A stretch of 64,000 nucleotides of DNA from Carnegiea gigantea (lineage: Eukaryota > Streptophyta > Magnoliopsida > Caryophyllales > Cactaceae). The notes under the pieces were generated by a model. It did no database searches. It was not told where the DNA came from and was given only the letters and a program-made list of their open reading frames with translations. The stretch spans positions 287,001 through 351,000 of the forward strand of contig JAKOGI010000053.1 in the NCBI GenBank assembly GCA_029747015.1. Reading direction: 5' to 3'. The stretch's first letter is position 1, and each line of letters opens with the position of its first letter. The translations under genes were made by a program, and so were the position numbers. Positions 46,501 to 58,696 of the stretch are shown here, one piece after another.

Positions 46501-49500
46501 TACCGAATCGTCCTTACATTTTAAGCCAGGATGTCGGGTGGCTAGCATGACTTCATATGGTGGTGGGTTAAGCTATTCTATCAACAACATATTAGAATAC
46601 CACTATGAATGTCAATGCAACGGTGGAGTCCTACTACTAAGCCTGCAGATTGTGAGCCAGTGTTTGTAGTGCAACGGTTGTCTTCCTTCACCCATATCCT
46701 TCGGCATTTCCAACATTTGGCTGTACAATTTACTCACCTTTGGATGACAAAAAGTCCTGGTAACTGGCAAATCTTTTAGAAGCTGAGACATGCACTCACA
46801 TTAGTCAAAGAAATTGCTGCCACAGCACCAACTAACCACATTGCAACTAGTATTTATTCTCTTCTGACACTCTCCTACAGCTTTTTCCCTCTTGAATTAA
46901 ATTCCTTCCCATTCACTTATACTGTCATTCATGAGGATATCATCCAAAAGGGTTCCTTGCTTCAAGGGCAGAGTTTGATCACTAATTGGGGATTGAATCT
47001 ACTTAAAACTCAAGGTTTACAAACAATCTTCAATAAAAATTAGAACCATCCAAAGGTTGATTTCTAATATCAGCAAGGTCTCCTGTACTGTACCTTACTA
47101 CATGGCTCTCAAATAACATTTCATATTTCTCTCCTTGAAGAAAAATCCAGCGACCTTCACCTACTACTGTAACCCTCTCCCATGGTATCTCCTGCTGATG
47201 CTTCCACAAAAGTCTCCTACTGATGTTATTGATAAGGTCACCATGAGGCATAATCAAGTCTTATTGGCTCGTCAAATGCCATAATCAACTACTTGAAGAT
47301 GCTACATAGGAAGAATGGAAGATATTGAAAATTTTGAGCAGTTTTATTCTCTTCTATCCATTGAGAGAAGAATCCCCCATGGCCAACAGGCAAGGCGTTG
47401 ATGCAATATCTGGGGAATAGGGAAATCATGCAGGCTGCAGCACGAATGTGGCGAATAGCAACACGAGATGACAAGCTGAAATAGCATAGCTGTCCTTCTC
47501 CGAGTGTAACTATCCTGGCATGGATGCTGTTGTTTTATCGTGACAGGGTATTTTCATATCAGAAGATATGGTTGCCTCTTTCGTTTGCCACATCTTGACG
47601 GGTTCTTTGATGGCTATCTATCAAAATAGGAATTATTCCATTACATTTGTGTTGATTACTGAAACTTGAAGGTGGCCGGGGGGAAGGGGATCTCATGAGC
47701 TGTAATGATAAGACATTTGAATAAACATATGCAGCATCCCCCTGTCTTTCTCAGTTCTCCTACTTCCTAGATTACTTATTCAAAGGTGATATTGAAAAAT
47801 CAATTGGTGCAATCCTTTGACATCCTCAAAATTGGACTGGAGTCAACCAACATTAAGACCATCTCGATCTGATTAATTTTAATTATTAACAGAAATGAAA
47901 GATAAGTGCATCAGCCCAGTTTAATATTTCCAGTGGCTCATGAAAATCCAATTGTAAAAGCATATTAATTTGCACCACAGATTGTCATTAAACCAACCTT
48001 CTTGGTGAGTCCCTGGGAGTAAGCCCAAATGCCTACCATGGTACCATGTCAAGCCCAATCCCAATAAGGCTCTAATCAGCTCAGCTAAGTTCATTTCTCA
48101 TCCCCTTTGATCCATTCGTGGAGGATGTAGGCAGTGAATGGAGGTCAAATTGTTCTTTTAACATTTGTTATGGCTCAAAATTTGGGGTATCCATTTGATT
48201 CTTACAGTATAGAACGGCGAGTTCAAAGATTGACAGTTGACAGTCAATATTTTCAAATTACCCTCCCTCCCCCCCCCCCCCAAAAAAAAAAAAAAAAAGG
48301 AGCAAAAAAACTGAAATAAGCCAAGTATTAGAGCTTGAGCCATACATAACCAAGCAAGCTTAGGCTGGTCATGGTTCAATCCAACCCTATGCGGCCGATT
48401 GAACCACATGATGAATCAAGCCTAGTACTTCTTACTTCTTAGAAGTGACAAGCAATCAACTTTGGCTGGTAAAAGTTGGCTTCTGTCAGATTTGCAGCAA
48501 CTCAAAAGCGAGAACACTGCCGTTCTTATCAAGAGAACCACTTCCAATTCACAACATTTGTAGTTGGCGGGTTAAATATAAGCCCACTGGGTAATGAACC
48601 AGTTATTGCAAGTTGAGCTCATGTCAGGTATAACCTTTATTTGGATAGGATAACTATTACTATCAAGAGGTTGATCAGGTTTGGTTCTAACCATTCCCAA
48701 TATGGGCCATAATCACTCAAACTAACATCAGATTCCATCAAGTGAGGTAGGGCAATTCCAGATTCAGCTTTTTTCTTTGTTTTAGGTTAAACTGTTTTAA
48801 GTTAGGCCTGATTCAGAATATGTGGGTCAGCTTATAAAGATCAGATCACTTTTACATTTCTAACCTCCATATGTGTAGTAGAATGATAAGCCTTCAAAAT
48901 TAAAGTTTACAAATAAAAATGACCGCTAAGTTTTCTCAAAGTCTCACCAACACAATCTTCGTTCTCTTGGGTTTTTTCCCTCTGTTTTTTTCCTCTAAAA
49001 AAATAATGAGTTACGAACTTCCCTCTCTTGCTCACATGTTCCAATTTAATACATTACAAACAAGAACAGTTAAAAGGTTTCCTTAAGGCCTCGCTTCCAC
49101 ATCTTCATCATCTTGCTCATTATGTTCTAATTTGATGCTTCTCATGCAATTATTTACAAGATTACATTCTTCTTCTTATATGAATTCACCTCACAAAATT
49201 TCAGCTTCCATTCTAACCTAAGATTCCACCATGCACCTTGCTTTGCTTGTTACCAACTTGCCCCAAACCGAAGATCTCAATAAGCCCAACAGTCTAAACA
49301 ATAGAAGCAGAATTCAAGTATAAGAGTCACGGATCATAAGACAGAACATCAATCTCAAACACAATGCCACTATCCAAAGCATGAAAGAGAGGAATTTTCT
49401 AATAAACAAATAATATTAGCAATTCGAGAAAGGGCAACCAGACCTAAGTGATTCACATTTTTCAGTTCCTGATAGTCAACTTATCACATGTAATAGATAC

Positions 49501-51859
49501 ATACCTGGAGTCCAGTTGTCATATTTAGAAGCATACATATCACCAAAACCCTCCATGGGTCATGGGCATGATCCTCTTGCAGAAGATTATAAGGAGAGCG
49601 GGGTGGCACCCATGTATTGTCTGGAGCCTTCCTTCGATAAGCTTCGGCCAACTTCTCTTTAGCATTCAAAGTCCCATGTGCAATTTTTCGCCATCGTTTC
49701 CTTCTTTGGTCCTGCTCTCTCGCAGAACCATTCACCTCATTCATTGCCTGATTCATTTGACTTTCACACTTGTAGGCATATTTGGAAAGGATCTCCTCAA
49801 GCTCAATGCACATAGTCCTAACAGGATGTTCAGCACCAGACTTATCCTGTCGATCATCACACCCTTCTTTCTCCAGTGAATGATTAAAGTAAGGAGAAAC
49901 TTTCTTGGTTTCTATGCACAGAACCTGATTAGATTTAACAGCTATTTTCTTCTCACCTCGTTCGTGCTCCACCTTATTTTTCCCTTCAACTCCAGAACAT
50001 GTTGAACTAGCATGCTGGGGTACCCAAACTGGATCTTCATTCTCATCTTTAGATTCCTGGCAATGTCCTTCATCAGGCACCCTTTTCTTGTTCTTCTTCT
50101 GTTTCTTTATCTTCACTGTTCCCATCTCCAGGTCTTCATCACGTGCTATTTTCTTCCTTTTGTTTCTCTCTCTTTTCACTTTTTTCTCTGATTCCTTTTT
50201 TGAGTTCTTAGTTTTTCTATTTCCATGACCATCAACTCCTAATGTTGAGAAACATGGGGAACCATCTTGCAGCGACTCAGTATACACAGCAGCCTTCTCA
50301 ATTTCTCCATATGATAGATTTTCTTTACTTTCCTCCTGATCAAAGTATGGAGATACTTTCTTGGTTGCTCCAGAGACAATGTGATTGGCCACATCTCCAA
50401 GTCCGGCTGGAGCTGATGTGACAACTTTCTTCTCACCTGCCTTAAGTGCTGCCTCATTGTTTGCTTTGAATACAACACATGCAGAATCAGCACTTTGAGG
50501 TCGCAAAGCAGAATCTTCATTCGCCTCCTGACAATGTTGATCATCATGCGCCCTTTTCTTGTCCTTCCTCTTTCTCATCAGCTTCTTTGATGTTTCTGTC
50601 TTTGTTTCCTTTTCGTTATCTTCATCACATTTTGTCTTCTTCGTCATTTTTTTCTTCTTCACTTTCTTATCTGCTTTCTTCTCCATGGCGCCATTTTTTT
50701 CCTCTCCACGATCGTCAACTCCAGGAGTCCAGGAACAAGGAGAAATGTTCTGGACAGAATCAGTGCATACCACAGTCATCTCACTTTCCCTATGTAATTT
50801 ATCTACAGGTTTTTGCTTCCTCTTTTTGCCCACCTTTTTGACCGTTTTTGATGTGTTACTGCCACTAATCTTCCGTACAAAATACTGAGAAACAATTCTT
50901 AGGCTGTCATCGGAGGTTACAGCAGGAACTTTCCTGAGCATTTTCTTCGTCTCAAGGACATTTTGCTTCTTCAAATCTTCAACCATTATTTTACAATCAT
51001 CACCTTCTTGTGGAGTGTCCGATGACTGATGCCTCCGCAGATTCCTTCCCCCAATACATTGCTCGGCTTTCTCCATCCCACAGGCATTTCCGTCATTTTC
51101 AATCTCTTGCAACACAGAAGCCTCCGCCATCTTCTCCGTCCGATAAACATCACCGATTCGTTCACCTTCAGAACATGTAGAAGAAACAGCTATGTCTTTC
51201 TGAAAATAACGGGAGGCCCTCACAAACCCAGTTGCTTCTGCATTCAAAACCTCACCTCCTCCAATCTCCACCGCACTAGAACATCTTTCATTCTCTCTCC
51301 TCCGCTTTGTCTTCCTTTGTTTCCTCACAACTACATTCCCCTTATCACCTTGCCCTTCTTTTTTCTCCTTAAAATACGGAGAAACAACCCGAACAACAGC
51401 TTCCCCGCTTCCAGAACCTGTGCAATTTTCATCTCTCCTTTTCCTCTTACCCCATTTCTGCTTCACCCCACCCGGACCAACATCACGGCCAACATCACAT
51501 AGTGCTAATTTTCCTCTCCCCAACTCCCTACTTCTGGTTCCTGCAGCAGAAGGGGATGGCGAAGCTAACGCTAACACAATCATCCCATTAGTAGCCACAT
51601 CATTGTTATCATTATCACACTTCATCTCGATCGCCCCATCAAATCCGCCCTCACAGTAACGATTATGCTGCTGTAATTTTCTGCGGTTCAAAGTCCTAAT
51701 TCTAGTCCTCGCAGCAGATTCAGAAGGAAGCGGTGCAGCTAATGCACATACAATAACGCCACTACAAGCCATAGCGTTGTTATTATGAATCTCATAAGTG
51801 GGAATTTCGGGAATTACCTTCGATTCTTGGTGCCCCTTCAACAGAAAATTAACCACCAT
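43572..51859 (-). CDS. MBD4L: MBD4-like DNA glycosylase, three exons
   Basis: Exons: 51859-49505, 43980-43784, 43695-43572, joined by GT-AG introns in compatible phase (0, then 2), giving 891 residues. MBD4-type enzymes are monofunctional HhH-GPD glycosylases removing T or U mispaired with G in the nucleus. The domain starts at W750 ([35 protein letters not shown]), continues in exon 2 ([25 protein letters not shown]) and ends with the helix-hairpin-helix LHGIGK|YAADAY and NDHMLNYYW, where D872 matches the catalytic Asp of human MBD4 (D560). No methyl-CpG-binding domain is seen, as in plant homologues. The first 745 residues are Lys/Glu-rich, probably disordered, with several basic nuclear-signal-like clusters, five S-x-Y-F motifs (160, 216, 324, 503, 655) and internal duplications. 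The start is the first ATG of the long frame. The C-terminus after KFLHRL is short and could be changed by another splice at GTGGGT (43585). Confidence 0.92.
43696..43783 (-). other. MBD4L: MBD4L intron 2
   Basis: 88 bp, GTGAGT donor and TTGTAG acceptor. It splits the Lys codon of the helix-hairpin-helix (HGIGK). If retained, the glycosylase would lose the catalytic Asp-containing exon 3. Confidence 0.9.
44326..45000. mobile_element. Non-autonomous hAT element in MBD4L intron 1
   Basis: 675 bp flanked by GGTACATC (44318-44325) and GATACATC (45001-45008), a 7/8 match to an 8-bp hAT target duplication. Ends are TAAGGACG and CATCCCTA, close to the TAGGGRTG-type hAT terminus. Both subterminal regions are rich in repeats of TCCGAATCCGA and its complement, as is usual in plant hAT elements of this kind. 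It encodes no transposase. Confidence 0.7.
45630..46467. mobile_element. Inverted-repeat DNA element in MBD4L intron 1
   Basis: Arms of about 165 bp (45630-45795 and 46292-46467) are inverted copies. Outer ends are CAAGGTTTCAAAATG and CATTTTGAATCCCTG; inner ends share CGGCCACATTTTGAATCCATG with its complement. The spacer is about 500 bp without a clear gene. The transcript could fold here into a long hairpin. No clear target duplication, so the superfamily is open. Confidence 0.75.
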
Positions 51860-52157
51860 CGGAGCGGAAACGGTAGCAACAGAGAAGCAAATCCTGTCTG
51901 GAGTAGGGTCGATTTGATCGATGCCAAACTCCTTACATTCGAAGATATTTAAGCACTAATCAGAAGCGCGGTGAAGATGAAAATGCCGGGAAAAATGATG
52001 GGAATATGGCGGGGAACCCTAAATCCCAATTTTCTTAACTCCATGGTTAGAGACTGTTTGGACATGAGGGAGGTGTAGGCTGTGTAGCGAGGCTAAGACC
52101 ATCTCCAATGGTCGGCCAGCGAGCGAAAACGGAGGAGAGAGAAAGGAGGTGAGGCGG
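51860..52157 (-). promoter_or_regulatory. MBD4L: MBD4L 5' flank
   Basis: About 300 bp separate the start codon from the nested transposons at 52158. This stretch must hold the leader and possibly the core promoter. A TTAAATATC on the minus strand near 51945-51955 is the only TATA-like string I see. Further right, 52099-52117 forms a hairpin GACCAT-CTCCA-ATGGTC. Confidence 0.35.
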
Positions 52158-53129
52158 CAAAAATTCTATGGTACATACTCACGTATTTAATTATGTACAC
52201 ATCTATATAAGAGATGTGTATCTAGGGGTGGCAAAAGATTGAGAAAAACTCATCTCCGTCGGAACCCTGCTTCGAAGTGGGAAAAAATCTCCATCCCCAA
52301 CAGGGACGGGGACGGAGATGGGGCGGAAAATTAATCCCCAACAGGGACGGGGACGGAGATGGGGACGGGAACGGGGACATAGTCCACCCCGTTTCCTCAT
52401 CGAGGATTTATCACTGTTCCTATCCCCATCTCCGATACCCCGACTAGGGAAAAATCCCCATCCTCGTCCCCACTATTAACTAAAATTATGGACATTGTTG
52501 TATTTTGTGGTGAAGGATTATTGAACTTTGGTTGTGTTTTAAGCTTTTAGTTTTTGAATTATGGTTATGCTTGACTTACTTAGACTTTGGTTGAATTGTT
52601 ATGTGTAATTTGTGTATTGTTAGACTTATGTTGCATAACTTGTTAAACTTTAATTTAGTTTGGAATTTGGATTGTAAAATTTGATGAATTTTATTATGTT
52701 TGTGTTGCGTGGAGTTTAGAAGAGCTTGTTGTACAATTAATTGGGCTAGGAAGTACGGTATAGGAATGATAAATTGAGTTTTCATCTAAGAGTTGTAATA
52801 TAGCTATTGCAAGGGAGGGAAAAAAAAAAAACAGCGGGGAAAAATCCCCATCAGGGATTAAATCCCCGCTGGGGATGGGGATGGAGGAATTTTTTCCCCG
52901 CTACGGGGAGCGGGGTGGGGACGAGGAGCGGGGATCCTAGCGGGGACGGGGATGGGTACGGGGACGGGAAATATGCCCTCCATCCCCCGACCCACCCTGT
53001 TGCCATCCCTATGTGTATCATACTAAAATATATATACTTGTATTTAAAAATTTTTGAAACACAGTATACATCTTCTCATATAGGTGTGTACATAGTTAGA
53101 TACATGAGTATGTATAATAGAATTACTGG
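52158..53129. mobile_element. Mutator-like MITE split by a hAT element
   Basis: Flanked by a perfect 9-bp duplication GTGAGGCGG (52149-52157 and 53130-53138), the length typical of Mutator-like elements. The left arm 52158-52222 and right arm 53020-53129 are inverted copies (AATTCTAT, TACATACTCA, TATGTACACA). Without the inner hAT element the MITE is about 175 bp and nearly all stem. Confidence 0.8.
52223..53011. mobile_element. Non-autonomous hAT element
   Basis: 789 bp with a perfect 8-bp target duplication TGTGTATC (52215-52222 and 53012-53019) and terminal inverted repeats TAGGGGTGGCAA / TAGGGATGGCAA (11 of 12). Subterminal regions are runs of GGGACGGGGA and complements. The middle (52480-52800) is A/T-rich with no transposase. 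Confidence 0.92.
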
Positions 53130-53138
53130 GTGAGGCGG

Positions 53139-53669
53139 AAGGAGTTCTCTAGTGACTCGCTCGCGGCAAGCAGCTCACGGGGGCTGGAGGTTGCTTTTTG
53201 ATTTTTTTAAATATTTGTTTGATTAATTTTTTTATTCTAAAAATAAAGGTGTGTGTTATAGAGTGGGTTCATAGGTATTATCTTATTTGATGAGTCAAAG
53301 TTGTAAACTTCTAATTGAAAATAGGGAGAATTGTGAGCTAGAAAATTAGATCACAAACTAATATGAAAGAGGCGGACCCTACTGGTGAAGAAAAAAATAG
53401 CTCACCACTTGGAATAATGACGAAGAGGGAAAGGAGATGGAAGAGACGTAGTTTCGCTTTGCTTGGATTTATAGGGGAGGAAAACAAGGATTAATTAAAC
53501 TTAGGGCGGTGGCATATGTCTTATAATAAGACACTTTTAAGTACCTTATTTTAATCAAAAATAATATATTAATGTTTTAATATTATTAATTTTTTAATTA
53601 TTAGAAACAATTATAAATGGTAAAACTCTAATATTTGTGGGTTAGGTTGATAAATACAAAATGACACCC
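53139..53669. other. No recognisable gene
   Basis: A/T-rich intergenic sequence. Confidence 0.5.
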
Positions 53670-53672
53670 TAA

Positions 53673-53969
53673 GGGCATGTTCTTTTCATTAGGAAATATG
53701 GATTGAAAAATAGGTGATGTTAGTTAAGATTGATAAAAGTACATTGAAGGGGGTTTAAATTGATTTTTTTGTTAAAGTGGGTTAAAGTAGGTTGAAATAG
53801 GTTAAAGTTGGAAGAAGTTGGTATATTTTTTTATATGACGGGTTAAAGTTGTTGGTTAAAGTTGGTTAAAGTTAGTTGAAGTTAGAATTTTTTTTATTGA
53901 CGTTAGTGAAGTGGATTGAAGTGAGTTGAACTTGATAAATTGGGATTTACCAATGAAAAAAACATGGCG
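53673..53969. mobile_element. Tourist-like MITE (PIF/Harbinger type)
   Basis: 297 bp between TAA duplications (53670-53672 and 53970-53972). Ends GGGCATGTTCTTTTCATTAG and, inverted, CGCCATGTTTTTTTCATTGG. A 3-bp TAA-type duplication with such ends fits Tourist elements. The interior is made of repeated GGTTAAAGT-like words. Confidence 0.75.
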
Positions 53970-53972
53970 TAA

Positions 53973-56900
53973 TTGAGTCAACTTCATCCACAAAGACAAA
54001 TCATATGCTCATTTCTCTGATTGTAAACAAAAAAGACAATTTTTCATAATTTATAAGTAGTAATACCCTCCCATTATTTAGTCATATCTTTTTTTAAAAT
54101 TTAATAAATGATAAATATGACTTTTACCAAGACACCTACAAAGTGTCTTTTAGCAAGACGTTTAACATTTTGTTTAAAATTGTCATGTTTGGAATAAGAA
54201 AAAGAAGAGATAAAAGGAAAGAGGAAGGATATTCTATTATTATTATTGTTACTTCCCATGCCTTGCCCTCCATTCTCCCTCAATTTAGAGGAGGGTAAAA
54301 ATTGAGTCAATGCGGTTTAATAAGGGTTGAAGATTTCTCCTCTCTTCTCCTGTCTTTTTCCCTTCAAAAAAGGAAAAATGGGTTAATTAACCTCTTTTTC
54401 CTCCCCTTCCCCTCCTCTAACCCCAATTCGAATGTACTGTTAAGCTCCTCAAGTCGGGGGTAATCAGATCACAAAAAAATTGCCCTTCCTCTCCTCTAAA
54501 GAGAGTGATGGGTGTATCTATTCTCCTAGAGCTTGACAAATGTCATCTTTGGTAAACATAGAAAATTTGGTGGGTTAATTTGGCATGCACTAGATCTCGT
54601 GACCTAAGAGGCAACTAAACTCACACTCGGTAACTTTATTTTTCTTTTGGAAAGTTTTTTTATAAGTAGACATAGGTTGAAATATTTTTAATAAAAAGTT
54701 ACATATGTTATTAACTAAGGTTTACCAAGAAAATACAAACGATATAATTGGGTAGACATATCTTATGAAACTTTATTCTTAATTTATCTAATTTATTTTT
54801 TATATTCACATATTGATTAGTTTTTGAAATGTTTCATGTAACAACAATGGTGTAAGAAATTCGGAGAAATAAAGATGAGCAAATGTTTTTTTCCTAGACC
54901 CTCTTAGAGCATGAGTAGAATGCAACACAGTCTCTTGCGCCCCCACCCCAAAGTTTGGGATGGGCAAAAAATATTGTGACATCATTATATTTACTGTTTA
55001 TGCGTATAAAAATCTGTATCCGTAAGTTCTACCACAACATCTAGAAAGAATTTTATTTTTCCATTTTAACAATAAGGTGAAAAATGGTGGGAACAAGTAT
55101 TGCTACCATGCATGTGAAGGTCGACTAGACGGCTTTCTCTTGTGAGAAAGAGTCCCCGAGATATAGAGAATTTCTCCTTCTCTAGTTTAATTAGCCTCTT
55201 TCTTTCAAGAACCCTAAAATGAAGAAAAAAGAATCGCTAGAACCCCTAGTGGCAATCCTTCTTCCCTGTTTTGATGTCCTACTCTTTCCTTAATATTAGT
55301 CAAGGCCTTGCCTAATGTATTCCTTGAACCTTCCTATGAGGTTTTCAATCAAGTCCTCATAAATCAAGTCCTCGTCACTAACCAATTGTTTTTTTTTAGC
55401 AAGACTTTCCCTAAAGATAGCGCATTTGAATTCATGTCAAACTAGTCTAATTTAGTTATTTATGTAACAAATGGCTATATGGTATTGTGGTCACTACGAT
55501 AACGCGCTTCGATAGCTACAAGGATTGTGGTGGAACATTTCTACTGTGTGTAGAGTTAGCTCAAATCCAATTTTATGCATTTCGGAAAACCAATCTGAAT
55601 GTGAGTTGTACAAGGGTTGGTCTATATTCACAAGTCCAACCATGCTCCTGTTGTATTTGTTGTTTTCAAGTACGAATTTGGATTTCTGATATCAAATTGC
55701 CTATAGGGGCCAACCCTAGGGCTCCCCAAGGCTTAACCAGCTTTCACTCGCAATTGCCATCTTTTGACGGGTGCATCGAATTAACTTTCTCAAAGTGGTA
55801 ATTATGTACAATTATGTGGTAGAATGGATTCGAACTTCAATTGTTAGAGTCACCAGCTCATTTTAAAGGAAATATACAAATCGATAATATAATCCTGCAA
55901 AAAATAGTTACTTCGTTCTATCAACCAAATCCTTAAACCGCACAGACAAGCGAGGGACATAGGATTTAGTTCTCAAGAAGGAAAAGATTTTTTTACAAAC
56001 TATAATTTCGGATATCTTGAATGGGAATTATTAAAAAATAACTCCATGGTTTTGGACCACAAGAATGCACTTGAGGGTGAAGGTATGATCCAATGGATGG
56101 TGGAAACTACCATTAGACCACCCGCTTCACAAGCGGCCTCCATTAGAAATGAATATGTCAAAACTCCTAATTTTTCAGTTCCATGTAAAAGACATTTTTA
56201 ATGAATTTAGTCTCACCTAGTAAGGCAAATAACAAAAGAAATATTTTTGGCCACCACTTATTAGCAATCCATTTTATAAGGAAGAGAAATGTGCAAGAAA
56301 GCGGTAAATTTTGTGATCACTTTATCATGAATCTAGTTTTATTTTATGAGCAAAAGGATGAATGAATCAAGGAAAAGCACGATTACAGCAGCTATAATTA
56401 AAAGAAAGCTTTAAATGAATTATTTTCTCGAATATACGTCGCTTGGGACCTACCTCAATCCGAGTGGTTGGCAAAACAACGATTTTTGATTCCTTGCTCT
56501 CAACGGTTCTAGGGTAGGATGAAGACTAGTCTAGCTAACAAAGAGTTTAAGTGAAGATTTGGGTAGAGTTTTGCTACTTGAAAATATTTTTTGACGAATA
56601 AGAAGAGCAAGAGAGTACTGAGGGAGAAAGGGAGAGAGTTTCTGCTAGTTAGTGAATAGTGCAGAGAGAAATGTGTAAAGCTTCCTCTAGATATGAGATG
56701 GTATTGAATAAGGAGGAGAGACTCCCTTTTATGATGGAGGAAGTATACTAGGATAGGAAATGAATCAAAACACTTTTGCAAGTAAAAGTCAAACAAAAAT
56801 CAAAAATAAAATAAAAATCTAGATTATTTTATAAATCAATCAATTTATTAATCAAAATCGCTTTTATCCAAATATGAAGGTTTATTATGGGGTTGATTGA

Positions 56901-57390
56901 GGTTTTCATGTAAAACATATATTAATTCATGTAGTAGAGGCCAACGTAGACCTAGCTACGGGCAAACAGGCTAGCGACAGGCGCTACTGCCTATATTACG
57001 ACACTAGGTTGGTCAGTACGGCGGGATCAACTAATTTAGATCATAACTTTCTCATACAATATCCAATGGATGTGATTCTTCTTTATTGTTGAAAATCTTA
57101 ATCAATCTAGGCTCTAATTGACCAAGTTTCATGCATTTTGAATAAGTGTAAAAAGATTTATGAGTTGACGACTGAAGAAGTGTCGGTTTCTGCACATGCC
57201 TCACTATTTGACTTATAGCTTTTTCGTTGCTTATCGGAATTTAGCTTATAATATATTGTAGGAAAGCTCTTTCAGTGACGAATCAATTTATATAAACTCG
57301 TGTGTGCATTGGCCCTAGGCTTAGACTAAAAATAAAGTGCAAATCATAAGAACGCATTTAGCATGATTACGGGCTTAAAGGCCGTCGTTG
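53973..57390. other. No recognisable gene
   Basis: A/T-rich intergenic sequence. The open frame at 55487-55801 (104 codons) and the minus frame at 56796-56509 show no family signature and I regard both as chance. I see no repeat with clear ends. Confidence 0.45.
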
Positions 57391-57391
57391 G

Positions 57392-58020
57392 TAAGGATGC
57401 CAACGGGTCCTGGATCCAACCCAAACCCGTCATACCCAACCCAAATTAGAGGGTCTGGATCTAATTAAAGGAGACCGACAGGCCTTAAGAAGGTCTGAGT
57501 TCGAGGGACGTGAGACGGGTCTGGGTCTTGGACTCATTTAAAACCATTAATTTTTTTTTTTAAAAATATGGCAAAAGAAATTGGCTGAAGCAACTCTAAA
57601 CTAGTAAACTCTAAAGTCAATTTCCTTTCTATTGGTTTTAAAAGAAGAACTATTTTGTTATATTTGTTTAAAATTTGATGGATTTTGTTTTGCAGTTTGT
57701 ATTAAAATACTATTTTTGGTGTTTAAGACACAAGTTAGAACATTTAATTACGGTATGTGTTCCTAGAATATTTTCTTATTAAATACCACGTCTTTTAAAT
57801 TTAATTATTTTTCTTTAGAATGTGTTACTTCATGTTGTGATGTGGAAAATATAATTTTTAATGAGAAAATAGTCAGGACCCTTGGACCTGCCGGACCCAC
57901 TGGGTCTGGATTTGGGTCCTCTCTTTCCAAACCCAAAGGGTCTAGATCTACATCCAAGTTAAAAAAAATAAGTGGGTTTGATCCGACCCAGATCCGACCC
58001 ACCACCATTGTGGGCTGCTA
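57392..58020. mobile_element. hAT-like remnant
   Basis: The left end TAAGGATGCCAACGGGTC resembles a hAT terminus. The left part has repeated CCCAACCC/GGGTCTGG words and the right part their inverse (GGACCCACTGGGTCTGG, GATCCGACCC), the subterminal pattern of plant hAT elements. The right end and the target duplication are not clear. Confidence 0.5.
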
Positions 58021-58608
58021 GAACTTCAAAACTTATCACTAGGCCTCGGTGACTTTGTGATCATGACGCCATCCTACACTTTGGGTCAAACCTATATTTT
58101 GACATTAATGATTAAATTGATTGCTTTGGAGTAGATTAGCGTGAAGCAATGTGCCACCCACAAGTTCTGCCTCTAGCTATGTCATGCTCTAGGTTATGGG
58201 CTTAAACCCCCATGCCCACAAGCTCTAAAATAGGGTTTTTTCGCTTTTCTTGAAATTATTTTGAACCTTTTTGGGTTTTCCAATTCTTTTTAAAGCTTTT
58301 TAGGAATATTTACCATAAATAAACATTTTTGTTTACGGACTAAGTATTAAGAGTTCAAGCACAATGTTGTTTTATCCTCCGTGGGCTAGGTGATTGTCAT
58401 CACCAGAGGACAATGCATAGGACATTCAAGCATCCTTTTATTGCAAATTTCTAATGACACCAATTTGGTACTCACAATTTTCCGCCTGGCTTCTCTCTTT
58501 TCCTTTGCACTTTCTAATTTTTTTCCATGTCGTTCCTTGTTCTAATTGTGATTTTTGAATCTACCCGTTGGGCGTGTAATTTGCACCTTCTAGTTTATTT
58601 GGGATATT

Positions 58609-58696
58609 GGATAATCTATCAGCTTGTATTAAGTGTTTTCATCAATGTTTCTGGATAATCTATCAGCTTGTATTAAGTGTTTTCATCAATGTTTCT
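58609..58696. repeat. 44-bp tandem duplication
   Basis: GGATAATCTATCAGCTTGTA and the following bases occur twice in a row (58609-58652, 58653-58696) and appear identical, so this is a recent slippage or repair event. Confidence 0.9.

Larger units (their letters stand above)
43981..49504 (-). other. MBD4L: MBD4L intron 1 (5.5 kb)
   Basis: GTATGT donor directly after the codon of Q785; acceptor TTGTAG before exon 2. It interrupts the glycosylase domain between NMTTGLQ and VRDVLW. It contains a hAT element (44326-45000), a (GA)n run at 44694-44711, an inverted-repeat element (45630-46467) and a poly(C)/poly(A) tract at 48268-48299. No other gene is recognised in 46470-49500. Confidence 0.85.

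Noticed and set aside
48158..48409. Frames across the poly(C)/poly(A) tract
   Set aside because: Caused by a homopolymer run inside an intron.
50479..51659. Plus-strand frames opposite MBD4L exon 1
   Set aside because: Ser/Phe/Leu-rich translations of the complement of Lys/Glu-rich coding sequence; no independent support.
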